Positions 1 to 34,860 of a stretch of DNA of 64,000 nt are shown in pieces. Within the stretch, counting starts at the first letter, position 1; each line of letters starts with the position of its first letter. This DNA is from Distichodus sexfasciatus (lineage: Eukaryota; Chordata; Actinopteri; Characiformes; Distichodontidae), in assembly GCA_032718565.1 (NCBI GenBank), contig JAVGVS010000726.1:55001-119000 (forward strand), read 5' to 3'. Position numbers and translations under genes: made by a program. Below the pieces are notes generated by a model. It saw nothing but the letters and a program-made list of their open reading frames with translations. It made no database searches and had not been told where the DNA came from.

Positions 1-49
1 CACTAACCCCACTAGTAAATGACAGGATTACTGTGTGTGTGTGTTTCAG

Positions 50-1446
50 AGTAAAGCAGGAGCGTTGACTGATTATGAGCGTGGGGAGGATGTGTTGGAC
101 ATCTGGTTTGACAGCGGAACGTCATGGGCAGCTGTGCTACCGGGTAGGTCAGCATGAAGTGTGTGTGTGCGTTTGTGTGTGCCGTGTTTTATGCGTTGTG
201 GGACCTTTTTGTGAGAAATGACTATCGAAAATGTACATGTTTTATTTGAGAAACTAAAAGAGGTAAAAAGATGTGCATTTGGTTACTGAGGTTAGGATTA
301 GGATTAGGATTAGCTGTAGAATTACACACACTACCAGTCAAAAGTTTGGACACACCTTCCCATTCAATGTTTTATTCTTTATTATGACTATTTACACTGT
401 AGATTCCTATGAATGAACACATATGGAATTATGTAGTAAACAAAAAGTGTGAAATAACCCAGAACATGTTTTATATCTTAGATTCTTGAAAATAATCACC
501 CTTTGCTTTGATCACTGCTTTGCACACTCTTGGCATTCTCTCGATGAGCTTCATGAGGTAGTCACCTGAAATGGTTTTCCAACAGTCTTGAAGGACTTCC
601 CACAGATGCTGAGCACTTGTTGGCCCTTTTGCCTTCACTCTGCGGTCCATCTCATCCCAAACCATCTCGATTGGGTTTGGTCAGGTGACTGTGGAGGCCA
701 GGCCATGTGGTGCAGCACTCCATCACTCTCCTTCTGGGTCAAATAGCCCTTACACAGGTCATTCATAGTTTTGATGCCTTTAGTGAGAATCTACAATGTA
801 AATAGTAATGAAAATAAAGAAGAAACATTGAACGGGAAGGTGTGTCCAAACTGTTGACTGGTACTGTACTGGTACTGTACATGTAGTCATTATGGCAGGC
901 TATAGAATGTCCCCACAAAGATAGTTGTACAAGTTTGTGTTTATTTCGGGGAGGAACATTGCGTCCCAGTTTGGTTTTTGCTGGTCTTTTGTATTAGAAC
1001 AGATGCAACTAATCGAGCAGGAAGTTACAGAAATGGTTACCAAGTTACGATGGTTGGACTTCAGTTATTTTTATCTTACAATGACGACAGTGATGAGGCA
1101 AAATTGTGAAAAGAAGAAGTAATTTTACGTTTCGCACGGCAGGTGCACGTTGCAGCGCATGTGCTACGATATGCTGGGACACATTGAGTCAACTTTTAAA
1201 ATCAGATCAGGTGCTGATCAGACGCCTTACGTTTTCTGACGTTCCTTCGTTTCCTCTCTCTTTTTTGTCAGAGGCGGACCCTCGTGCCGACGTCTACTTG
1301 GAAGGTAAAGATCAGATCGGTGGCTGGTTCCAGTCTTCGCTGCTCACCAGTGTGGCCGTCCGCAACAAGGCTCCCTACAGGTGTGTGTGTGTGCATGCGA
1401 GGTTGTTGCACAGAATTACACACTGTATCTGATACCGAGTTTATTT

Positions 1447-1482
<36 letters not shown>

Positions 1483-4099
1483 AGGACTCTCGTGGTCCAT
1501 GGTTTTACGATCAGTGAGAAGGGAGAAAAGATGTCCAAGTCTCTCGGCAACGTTGTCGACCCGGACGTCATTATTAAGGGTGGTGTGGTACGGCGGTCCT
1601 CCCTTTCTCCTTCCCTCCTTTAACCTTCTGTAAGAACTTGTATATTACATTTATATATCAAACTAATATACGTAATATTCTCTCTCTCTCTCTCTCTCTC
1701 CCTCCCTCTCTCCGTCAGGACTCTCCTGCGTACGGCGCCGACGTGTTGAGGTGGTGGGTCGCAGAGTCCAACGTGTTCTCTGAAGTCCAGATCGGCCCCA
1801 AAGCGCTGAACGCAGCGAGGGAAAATATCAACAAGGTTGAACACACACACCCACCTTACAGCTGTGCACTCATCCTTAGTGTCTACATTCTGAATGTTGC
1901 TTCTCTCTCTCGTAGTTGAGGAACACGCTGCGGTTCTTGCTGGGGAACCTGCAGGGATTTGACCCTCGCTCTCAGGTGGTGAACATTAAGGACATGCACT
2001 ACATCGACCAGTACATGCTCCACGTGCTCCGGGAATACAGCATCAAGGTGTGTGTTGGGACGCATACTTTTGTGTGTTTAATGTTCTCTGTTTTAGAGGT
2101 AATACAAGACTTGTCAGACAATAATTGTTGGGTGTGTGTGTGTGTGTGCGCAGGTGACGGATGCATACAGTGAGTTTGATTTTGGGCGGGTGATCCGCCT
2201 CCTCCAGGCTTTCATCACCAGAGAACTGTCCAGCTTCTATTTCAGCATCATTAAAGACAGGTAGGTGCACACTAGGGCTGTAACGGCATGCGATATGAAA
2301 CCGAAATCGCGACACTCAAATCCACGAACCTGTGTGAGAAGGCAGAATCGCGACGCACCCCTTCCAACTCCCAGAGTTATCCTTCCTGTCCAGATCCAAT
2401 GCTACCACATCTTTAAATGACTATTAGTATTATTTGAAGTTACCATTATAAAATACTAGGGACGCACCGATCGATCGGCCAGCGATCGGTGATCGGCCGA
2501 TCACTCACACGTATTGCCGATTTCAAACCGATCTTGCGTATGCGCATTACTTGCAGTGCAGCCACGCGCGCATTCAGGCAGCGTTCACATGTACGCTCAA
2601 CGGAGGCGTTTCTCATTCACTTTGAATGGGGTGACATCGTGCGGCGACGAAATGAATTTTGGGTGCGTGAGTACGGCGTCGCATCAACGCCAAAACTAGA
2701 GCGCGCAAAATGGCTTGCGTAAATTTCAAAGTCGCGCGCGCAAATGTGAAACTCGAGAGCACAAAATTAAGAATCGAGTGCGCGGTTGTGATAATATTGC
2801 CCGCGAACTGTATTTTTCCTCTCGCGAATGTCTTTTTTTCCTCTCGATGTGTTAAATGTACTCGTGCGCAAAGTAGATTACCGACGACCCTCACCCCCAA
2901 AAAAGGAATCGTGATACGAACCGAATTGTGGATTTGGTGTATCGTTACAGCCCTAGTGCACACACACACACACTTTTAATCTTCGTGAGTTATATGTGAA
3001 GGTGAATTTCATCATCATGTGTAAGTAGGTGTGTGTGTTTGTCTGCGTCTAGAACTTTCTATTCAGGACTGCACCTTTAATCGGTCCGTTAACCTCCCCA
3101 GGCTGTACTGTGATGCTGAAAACTCTGTGGGTCGGAGGTCATGTCAGACGGTTCTAGAGGAGATCCTGGACGGAGTGCTGCGCTCCGTTGCCCCCATCCT
3201 GCCCCACCTGGCCGAGGAGGTGTACCAGCACGCGCCGGGGCACGACGGTACGTCCACGGGCGCTGTTACTTTTCTGCTTTATTGTCCCTCTGTCCCACTT
3301 CCGTCCTCTTTCCCTACTCTCCTGACCTGCCCTTTCTCCGTCCTTCACGCCCTCGTCTCATCCCTCTCTCCGTCCTCCTTTAGAGGGTGAGACGGTGTTC
3401 CGTAGCGGCTGGATGAAGAGCAGCTCGTTGTGGAGGAAGCCTGGTTTGGAGGAGGCGGTGGAGGGAGCATGTGCTGTGAGAGACTCCTTCCTGTCCTCCA
3501 TCCCGGGACGCAACGCCCTGGAGTACGACCTCACCATCGCCGTTGAGCCCGGCCTCTTCTTCGAGCTCATGGAGGTAAAGCCACACCGGGGAACAACACT
3601 AGCTACCTACTTCAAGTCAGACTTTATCACTTCAATAAATACATTTGAACAATAAAGTCACTAAACGCCAGGTTAAAAGAGAAACCACTTCCTGTCCCCA
3701 GTCTCTCCAGGAGGAGCCGGTCTCCAGCACCTCACAGCTGTGTGAACTCATGATGGTGTCGCGCACCACCTTGACCGGCTCGCTCCCCGGCAACCTGCCT
3801 GACGACGCCGTCACCAGCAGCGGCACTTTCCTCATCAACCTGGAAGGTGGGGAAACCGATATTTGCTTTGCTGATTCCACTCGTAAACGTAACTGCGTCC
3901 CGCCCCAAACTAACGCGCCCCTCTTTTCTTTTCGTCCCTCTCCCCGTTTTTAGATGGCATGATCCAGGAAGAGAGCGCCTTCTCCATCGCCGCCGTCCCC
4001 ATCTCCCTGTCCCGCTGCCCGCGCTGTCGCCGGTACACCTCCGACCAGCCCGACTGCCCCTGTCCTCGCTGCCAAGACGTGCTCAAGACCTTACCGTGA
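50..4099 (+). CDS. iars2: Mitochondrial isoleucyl-tRNA synthetase, C-terminal part (5' end outside window)
   Basis: Class I aminoacyl-tRNA synthetase that charges mitochondrial tRNA-Ile in the matrix. Ten exons are visible: 50-143, 1272-1380, 1485-1584, 1719-1835, 1916-2047, 2154-2260, 3102-3247, 3384-3574, 3702-3846 and 3954-4099. They join in one frame (1287 nt, 428 codons plus stop TGA at 4097-4099). The first exon carries the DIWFDSG signature of the IleRS/ValRS catalytic core. The third carries the KMSKS ATP-binding loop at 1528-1542. The following exons match the anticodon-binding helical domain (LRNTLRFLLGN, ILPHLAEEV, RDSFLSSIPG). The last exon ends with two CPRC knuckles, the C-terminal zinc-binding module of the family. 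The donor at 1585 (GT followed by GGTA) is weak, but it is the only one that keeps frame. Upstream exons with the HIGH motif lie before the window. The gene converges on rab3gap2, as it does in human 1q41. Identity is very likely; exon edges are manual. Confidence 0.96.
334..861 (-). mobile_element. Tc1/mariner-like remnant in an iars2 intron
   Basis: Inverted ends of about 38 bp start CCAGTCAAAAGTTTGGACAC on the left and mirror on the right. They are bounded by TA at 332-333 and 862-863, the hallmark of Tc1/mariner insertion. The 528-bp interior keeps a minus-strand open stretch at 471-665 that resembles a conserved C-terminal piece of Tc1 transposase (WDEMDRRVKAKGPTSAQHLW). It is far too short for an active enzyme. 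A second fragment of the same family lies at 38676-38900. Confidence 0.8.
2273..2955. mobile_element. Non-autonomous hAT-like element in an iars2 intron
   Basis: The 683-bp element begins TAGGGCTGTAACG and ends with the inverse CGTTACAGCCCTA. It is flanked by a perfect 8-bp duplication GTGCACAC at 2265-2272 and 2956-2963. An 8-bp duplication with TAGGGCTG termini is typical of hAT-type MITEs. From about 2456 it contains a second terminal-like sequence (CTAGGGACGCACCGATCG), so another element of a related family may be nested inside. No transposase is visible. Confidence 0.8.
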
Positions 4100-4477
4100 A
4101 AAACGGAGGAGAACCAAATGCTGCACGCGGACCTGCCGCAGCTCGGAACGCTTCGTGGCCAAATTTCCTGTTGCAAATGATGGGGTTTCTCAAAGGCCTG
4201 AAAGACTGAGACATTTAAAGACGAGCCTGGGAACGTTAAAGGAGTGGATCCTGATATGGCGCTCTCTAGCGTGACCTGTGTTTTTATAGATACACATCGT
4301 CCCAGATACCTCCGAGAATTGACGCTTGGAATTTTAAGGACTTTGAGTAACTACAAAAACAGCTCACACTCGAGACAGTTCTGAACATTTGGAATGTGTA
4401 GTTCGCGTTCGTACATTAATTTCTCTCTGGGAGACTTACCTGCAAACCCTGTGTTGGCTCACAGTTGTGTTGGTCAT

Positions 4478-4483
4478 AATAAA
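4478..4483 (+). terminator. Candidate iars2 poly(A) signal AATAAA
   Basis: Canonical hexamer 379 nt after the iars2 stop codon, followed by a T-rich stretch. It is the first AATAAA downstream of the gene on this strand. Confidence 0.7.
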
Positions 4484-4522
4484 GTATTTTTTGCCTGTTG
4501 GTTAAGCTTTTACAAGTCAGAT

Positions 4523-4528
4523 TTTATT
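4523..4528 (-). terminator. Candidate rab3gap2 poly(A) signal AATAAA
   Basis: Canonical hexamer on the minus strand about 795 nt after the rab3gap2 stop. It lies only 40 bp from the opposing iars2 signal, so the two mature transcripts may abut or overlap by a few bases. Confidence 0.6.
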
Positions 4529-5322
4529 TTCTATTTCGTGCCTGTGTAAAAATAAGGAAAAGCAGTGACAGTTTTACCAACACAAAATAAGCTGCAGCAC
4601 ATTTACGTTGAAAACTACATTCCCATGCCTGAGACAGTAGATATGGACAGAGGGAGGGAGCGAGAGAGAGAGAGAGAGAAGTGGACAGTAAGGAGATTGC
4701 AGTAGCAGAAAATACAAAGAAACAGGTGAGAAATAACACAAAAAAGTTGTACATAAAACGAGTCCTGTTTTAGCTCAAAACAAAGACAGTAAAGTGTATA
4801 AAAGCGCTGCAGCTGTGTTTCGTGTCCCACTCCGTCCCCTCTGTCCAGTCTGTACACTGCGTGTGATTAAGGTCCTGCATATTTGGGGGAAGCAGCACAA
4901 AGTTCCTCAGTAAGGCTTCAGATCCAAACACGGCTCGGCGTCCACCAGGCAATGCATAGAATTATATACACTCATCTACCTTCATCCCTCCTTCCTTCCT
5001 CCAATTCTGCTCCTCTCGCTCCCTCTCCCTCATCTAACCATCTCCACCTCTGTCCCGTCCTCCATCCCAAACCCTGCTCAGGTCAGTTCCTCGCGGCTCA
5101 GACTTAAAAGCGCTCGGGTGTAAAAACTGATTTCTTAATGAAACACATTTCGGTTAAACGATGTTTCCTCTGGATTGTAGGGGTTTGAGACGTGGAGCTG
5201 ACGACTAAAAAGACGTTAAAACTTTTTTTAATTTTTGCTAAGGAAGAGTCTGAGCTGAAACTGACCTTTTCCCTAGCTCTCCCTGTCCCTCTCTCGTCCA
5301 CTCACTTCTTTTCTCTTTCTCT

Positions 5323-29455
<24,133 letters not shown>

Positions 29456-29780
29456 CGTTAGCGTTTCCAGCCTAGTCCGGGTTACAGTAACCAATTAACT
29501 CCTTATCGCCGACATTTAATGACTGCCGACTTAAAGGTGTTCAAAGTGCCTACGGCGACAAACGCAGCAGCGGTGTCTTTTTTCAGTTTTGGCACCGATT
29601 TTAGTAGTAAAAAAGCAGAGGAAAACAGGATAGGTCAGCTGACAGATGCTGTCCGTAGTGTTATTTTCCTCCTCTCTGCGCCTCAGCTGTTTACGTGACA
29701 CATCTTCAGACGTCGACGTTGAAACACAGGAGTTGAAACCGTTTCATACAGCGCCCTCTAGCGTCGTGGATGACACCCGC
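29456..29780 (-). promoter_or_regulatory. Probable rab3gap2 promoter and 5' UTR
   Basis: This is the sequence immediately upstream of the rab3gap2 start. No TATA box is seen. The block 29640-29780 contains CAGCTGACAG, TTACGTGACAC (E-box-like CACGTG variant) and GACGTCGACG. The assignment rests on position only. Confidence 0.35.
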
Positions 29781-30913
29781 GACTCGAAATTCCAATATTC
29801 CAATATTAAACAGAGATAATATTAAATTCTGTTATAGATATTAACTAGTGTTGGAGGAACTGCTTTTTAAAAAAGCACTTTTCAAACTACCGTTTTAAAA
29901 TAATAGTAAGCTACGCTACAAGCTGCAGAGAAAAAGTAATAGACAATATCAACACTATTCCATCCAGCGCTACTTAATATTTGTGCTGTAGGATTCATTA
30001 AGCAAATGAAATTGTGAAACATAATGTTAAAAAGTAATATAACTACCTGCATTTTTATCAATGCATTGTCAAATCACTCATATTCTAGTGAAGATAAATT
30101 AGCAGCATTGCTAACTGTAGGTGGCTACAAGGTGCCAAGTTACAAATGGCAGGTGAGATACCGTCTGGGCCTCCCACATTTATGTTTTCTGAACAGTTTG
30201 ATTATATGGACCTATTCTGCAGGGGAAAATGGGATGGGATTTCCATTTTTGGTACGACCATTTTTTAAATTATTATTATTGTTATTTTTCAAATACGATC
30301 TCAAAGCCTCTCTTTGCAATAAAAGCAAACTCAAAGGGCGAGTTTCCCAGACAACGATTACGCCTAAATTTAGACGATCCTTGAATTTCATTGGTGAATC
30401 TCCATTACATCTGCAATTTAGTCCAAGACTAGGCTTAATCCATGTTCGGGAAACCAGCCCAAAATGTTTTAAATTAGAACTGCAATTCATCATTGTGACC
30501 ACAATAGCAAGTATTGTTCACAGCTGGCAGTGACTGAAAATAAAAGTACGTTATCAATGATGGTTTGATGCTTTTCCAGCAATATTATTCTCGAGGATGG
30601 GAAATGAACAGAATGTAAACTCCACAGGATAGGATAGTTGTGTACATTTAGTACATGTGGCAGTTTCTCATAAAAAGTCAATCGACAAGATGTATGGAAG
30701 ATGAATATCGGAGCGCTTTCTCAAACTGAGATTTGAATTTTCGTTTTTTTTTTGCGATTTGAGATGCATTAAGTACATAGACAGGGTAGACATCTTAACA
30801 TAATTTCTGCCTGAATACAAAGCAAAGGGTATTTAGAGTGAGTCTAAAATGAGCTATATTAATTTTACAATAAATAAATAACAAGACTTTGAGGAATGCG
30901 TTTGCCGAGTAAC
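29781..30913. other. Intergenic segment between ppp1cb 3' end and rab3gap2
   Basis: AT-rich sequence without recognised genes. An open frame at 30024-30533 (+) shows no family resemblance, and part of it is the repeat at 30335-30462. The segment separates two genes transcribed in the same direction. Confidence 0.5.
30335..30462. repeat. Small inverted-repeat element (GGGCGAGTTTCCCAGAC ... CGGGAAACCAGCCC)
   Basis: The ends are imperfect inverted copies. The interior carries CCTAAATTTAGACGATCC and TTTAGTCCAAGACTAGGCTT, which are partly complementary. It looks like a widespread fish MITE-type repeat of about 128 bp. Confidence 0.55.
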
Positions 30914-33900
30914 TTTATTTAGGAATAAAACAGTTCAACACAACAAACGTTTTCTTCCATTTATTGAGTTCAAATAATTCTGAAACCCACTCGTAAAAAT
31001 CTTAAGACTTTCATTTCGCCCCTCCACATATAAATTAAGAAAATAAACAACACACAAATGTAAAATACATACAGAACAATGAGTCAACAATCTTCACACA
31101 CGGAAAGGAACAGACTCTCTCAACATGTAAAGAGGCTGCCATATTGTAGGCCTGATTCAGTGGGACAGGCATCTTCAGAAATAGGTTTTTAAAAAATTAA
31201 ATATACTTTTTAAACCTCACTCTTGTGTACTTGCAAATTCCCACCCAGCGACAATGGGACCCTTGTTATAAGTTCAGTCAGAGGCGTCCTAAACTACGGT
31301 CCAAAAAGAATCGATTCGCCAGTTTCGGAATCAAGAGCGGACAAAGTCCTGAAATCAGCTTTGGTCACAAATAACGTCTCTAACGAGTTAACTCCACTAA
31401 AGAACCTTAGTTTATCACTAATGGTCAAATTCAGCATAGACGATCGGCTTGAAGCAAGCAATCGTGAATTTAACACGAATAAAATGTTTCTAAATCGTTG
31501 CTAAAATGAAAATGAAGGCATTTTTACTGTTAGCATTTGAGGTAAAATATTTGTAATTTAGTGGAAACTACACTATCAATACTGTATTGTTTGTTTTTAT
31601 GGAACCTATTTCCTTGTATTTAATCAAAAACCAAGAACCAAGTCTAGTAGACTCACTATAACTAGAATTGACTCCTAAATGTTCCGAAACGATCAGCCCA
31701 GTCAGATTTTCTGAAAATAAAAATGAGCGCATTTAGCCTAAATGATTAAATATTCTTCATGAGTTTAAATAAAAGTGCCTGTTTAATTTGCCAGAACATA
31801 ATGCGAAAAGACATTCTGAATTAATCTTCCTCATGTGCTTAAAAATCGCACACTGGTTAGCCATTAAATAGCTTAGCTTTAGAGATGCATTTGTGAAATT
31901 TGTGTGTAATTCATAGAAAATAAAACTGAACTTACAAGAGCAAAGTATAAAATTCCAACACTTTCTGCTTGTTCGATTTCTACTGGAACAATAAGGCTAA
32001 CATTTGCTTTAAAAAGTAATGCAAGTGTATAGTTTTAGATTAGCACAGTGAAAACCCATAAGAATACATTACTTGTTAGCAACTGTTAGCTTGAAAATTC
32101 TAGCGACAAGACGCCACATTTTTTAATCAGGTAGAATGCTGTTTTTAAGCTAACCAAAACCAAAAGTACACTGATTAGCTCTGAAATAGCTCAGTTTAGG
32201 GATGAACTTCAGAATTTTTGTCAACCATGCTGACTTATTTTTGTCTGCATTTGGACAGCCCCGTTGTTAGAAAACCTTGTGTAGTACCTTAAAGTTGGAC
32301 TGCAAATGATATGTCCCCTTCTCCCAAACGTAAGGTAAAGTTTCCCCCCATTTTTGGGTTCGTAACACTGACAACTCACAAATCCAATACATTCACCAAA
32401 TATTTCTTGTGCACCAGAGGCATCCTCCTCACAACCACTTGGTTCATACTGCCCAAAAAGTGAACAATTACTGTGGAACAAATTCAACGTAAGACGAGCA
32501 GCCTTAATACAAAATGACGTTTCAACGCGGACTCAGTTGCTTTTGTGTGTGTAAAGGATTCTAAAATCTCACTTGCAAACAAAATAGAGGACAAAAGTCA
32601 CTTCTCAAAATGTAATAACACACAAGAAAACCACCTCACACACGACAAGATTCTTTCTCATGTACCATTTTCATTTCTTTCTGCGCACCAGTGAGCTACG
32701 AAACACTGTAGTGTGTGTGTGAGATAACACTGAAGTTTAGTTAAGAGAGAGAAGAGTGTGTGTGTGTGTGTGTGTTGGCCCCTGGCCACCTTATTAGAAA
32801 CCCTTCCAGCTTCTGCACACAACACAATGACAAAGAGGTTGCAGACTATTTTATGTTTTTCCGTACTGTATACTAGAGCTGTAAAAAGCATAATCACACT
32901 TATTCACCATAATTATTTACACCATTACATTTTTGGGTTGTTTGCTCATGCATTGTTTGAGCATTGACCACTCTGTACGGAAGCCCGTAGAGGACGTACA
33001 GTACTTATTTTTTCCTTTTCGTTTTCTCGAGATCACGACTTATTTTCTCGAGATCACGACATAACCAGTTGTTTTTTCGAGATCACGACTTACTTTTCTC
33101 GTGATCATCACATAACCAAAGTCGTTTTCTCATGATCACGACTTATTTTTCTCGAGATCACGACTTTTTTTTTTTTTTCACCTGATCTCTTCATAACCCG
33201 AATCACTCTCCCGGGATCTATGGGGCAGGTTTAATATTATCATAATGGAATAACGCATCAGGTTTCACTCTGATCATGGACTGTCCCAAGATGAAATAAC
33301 TTTATGTCTGTCGGTACTAGATAATTACAATATTAGTGTTCGTCATTTGAGAAGAAGACTCAGACATCAGGTGAAAAACGACTTTGGTTATGTCGTGATC
33401 ACGAGAAAATTAAGTCGTGATCTCGAGAAAACGAAAAGGGAAAAAATAAATACTGTACGTCCTCTACTGACTTCAGTAACTCTGTGATTAAGGTTTAAGT
33501 TATCAAATAAACTGGTGATGTTGCCTGTTCTTTATATTTGAGGGCAAAGTGTGCTTTCATTTAAGCTCTGAAAGCAAGTATTTGGGAAATTAAAAAATAA
33601 TTTTTTTGAATGATAGATTTTGGTCTGAATTTAACAAAATGTGTGGATCTGCGCCACAAGGCAACATCACTAGTTTATTTAAAGAAAGAAATGCTGAGTC
33701 TGTCATCATAAAAAGTCACATTTTGGAATGGTGATGGTGACTGCTAATGCTTTAGATGCTGGAACACCAAATTCAGTATTTCTGGATTGGATGGTGCAAC
33801 GCCAATATGTGAATGGCGTCATTAATGGGTTAGATGGTGGGACACCGTTTTGCGATTTATTGGATTAGACGGTGAGACATCAATTTCAGACTTAATTTGT

Positions 33901-34860
33901 TGGTTTGATGGTTCTATGCCAATTTGAGAACTTTAAGCCTTGTTTAAGGGTTAGATTAAGGTGTATCAATTTGCGAATTTCTGGATGAGTTTATTTGTAC
34001 AGCTTCCTCCAGGGAAACCAGCCATGAACATGTGACAGTCGAACAACTATAATTTTAGATTTGGTATAAAATTTATTAAATATATTATAATAAAGGTTTT
34101 AAACAAAGTCATCAGTCTCGGTCTGCTAGAGCCTAGCTTTAGTCTCACTGTCGGTCTGGCAAGGCTGCTTCTTGGTCTCAGTCTCAGTGAGCCTGACCTC
34201 GGTCTCGGTCCAGGGGGGTTGTGTCACAATACTGGCCCTGAACTGTCCGGCCCGGAAGAGGATCTCGGAGTTGGGACTCGACTCCAACCCTGGTAGCTGA
34301 TGTCTGAGAGGATAACAGATGGTTCAGTCACCGAAAAACGAAAAAGCGCATTCATACGGTTCCTTAGTGAGCACCGCCAACTGGGGTTCCTAATAATGTG
34401 GCCACCCACTCGGTAAGACTCTAAAAACTAAGCCGATCGACTTTGTGTGGTTTTTAAAGACACAGACACGTTACTCCTTTAAAACACAATCTGAAATGGC
34501 TTACTTTAAAACAAGAGATCAAAACTCACAACCTTGAAGTCTCCTCCCGGTTCACCCAGAGTTTAGTTGTTTTTTAAATCAGCACCACTTCGATCCCGTG
34601 TCTCAAAAAGAGAGCAGACGCTCCAAACGAAACCCAGATTAATCTAATTATTACTGATTAATTATTATTAAAAATACCACCAAACAGGCAGAGAGGGAGA
34701 GAGAGGAATAAAAAGAAAGGTTACCAGCTTGTCACGGCAAAGTTATGTACATGAATATTACGGCGGGGGGGGGCAAAAAAGCAGAAAGAAAGGGAGGGAG
34801 GTGGGGCGGTTGGGGGTCCGGTGGTCCCGCACTGCTGAAGAAGAGGTGGTGGGGGGGCGC
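30914..34860 (-). other. Probable long 3' UTR of ppp1cb with AATAAA at 30914-30919
   Basis: No exon is found between the ppp1cb stop (34861) and this AATAAA (TTTATT on +). Mammalian PPP1CB has a 3' UTR of several kilobases, so a UTR of about 3.9 kb is plausible. Earlier poly(A) sites may also be used. It contains the foldback element at 32987-33467 and a G-rich run near 34764-34773. Confidence 0.5.
32987..33467. mobile_element. Foldback/MITE with CTCGAGATCACGAC repeats
   Basis: The left arm GTAGAGGACGTACAGTACTT continues through CCTTTTCGTTTTCTCGAGAT into several copies of CGAGATCACGACTTATTTTC. The right arm at about 33380-33467 is its reverse complement (GTCGTGATCTCGAGAAAACG, then ACTGTACGTCCTCTAC). 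Arms are about 80 bp. TA occurs at both tips, compatible with a TA target. It lies in the presumed ppp1cb 3' UTR, so its transcript could form a long hairpin. Confidence 0.7.

Larger units (their letters stand above)
4100..5322. other. Convergent 3' UTRs of iars2 and rab3gap2
   Basis: There are no coding exons here. iars2 (+) ends at 4099 with AATAAA at 4478-4483. rab3gap2 (-) ends at 5323 with AATAAA (seen as TTTATT on +) at 4523-4528. The rab3gap2 3' UTR would then be about 800 nt, and it includes a GA dinucleotide tract near 4659-4679. The UTR ends are inferred from the signals, not from transcripts. Confidence 0.7.

Noticed and set aside
296..312. Short GGATTA repeats looking telomeric
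   Set aside because: Three units of a non-canonical hexamer only; not the vertebrate TTAGGG motif.
144..3953. Possible mir-194/mir-215 cluster, which is in an IARS2 intron in human
   Set aside because: I looked for the mature sequences and their complements in the visible iars2 introns and saw none; they may lie upstream of the window or elsewhere.
30024..30533. 169-codon plus-strand ORF
   Set aside because: No recognised domain, and it overlaps an interspersed inverted-repeat element; judged a chance ORF.
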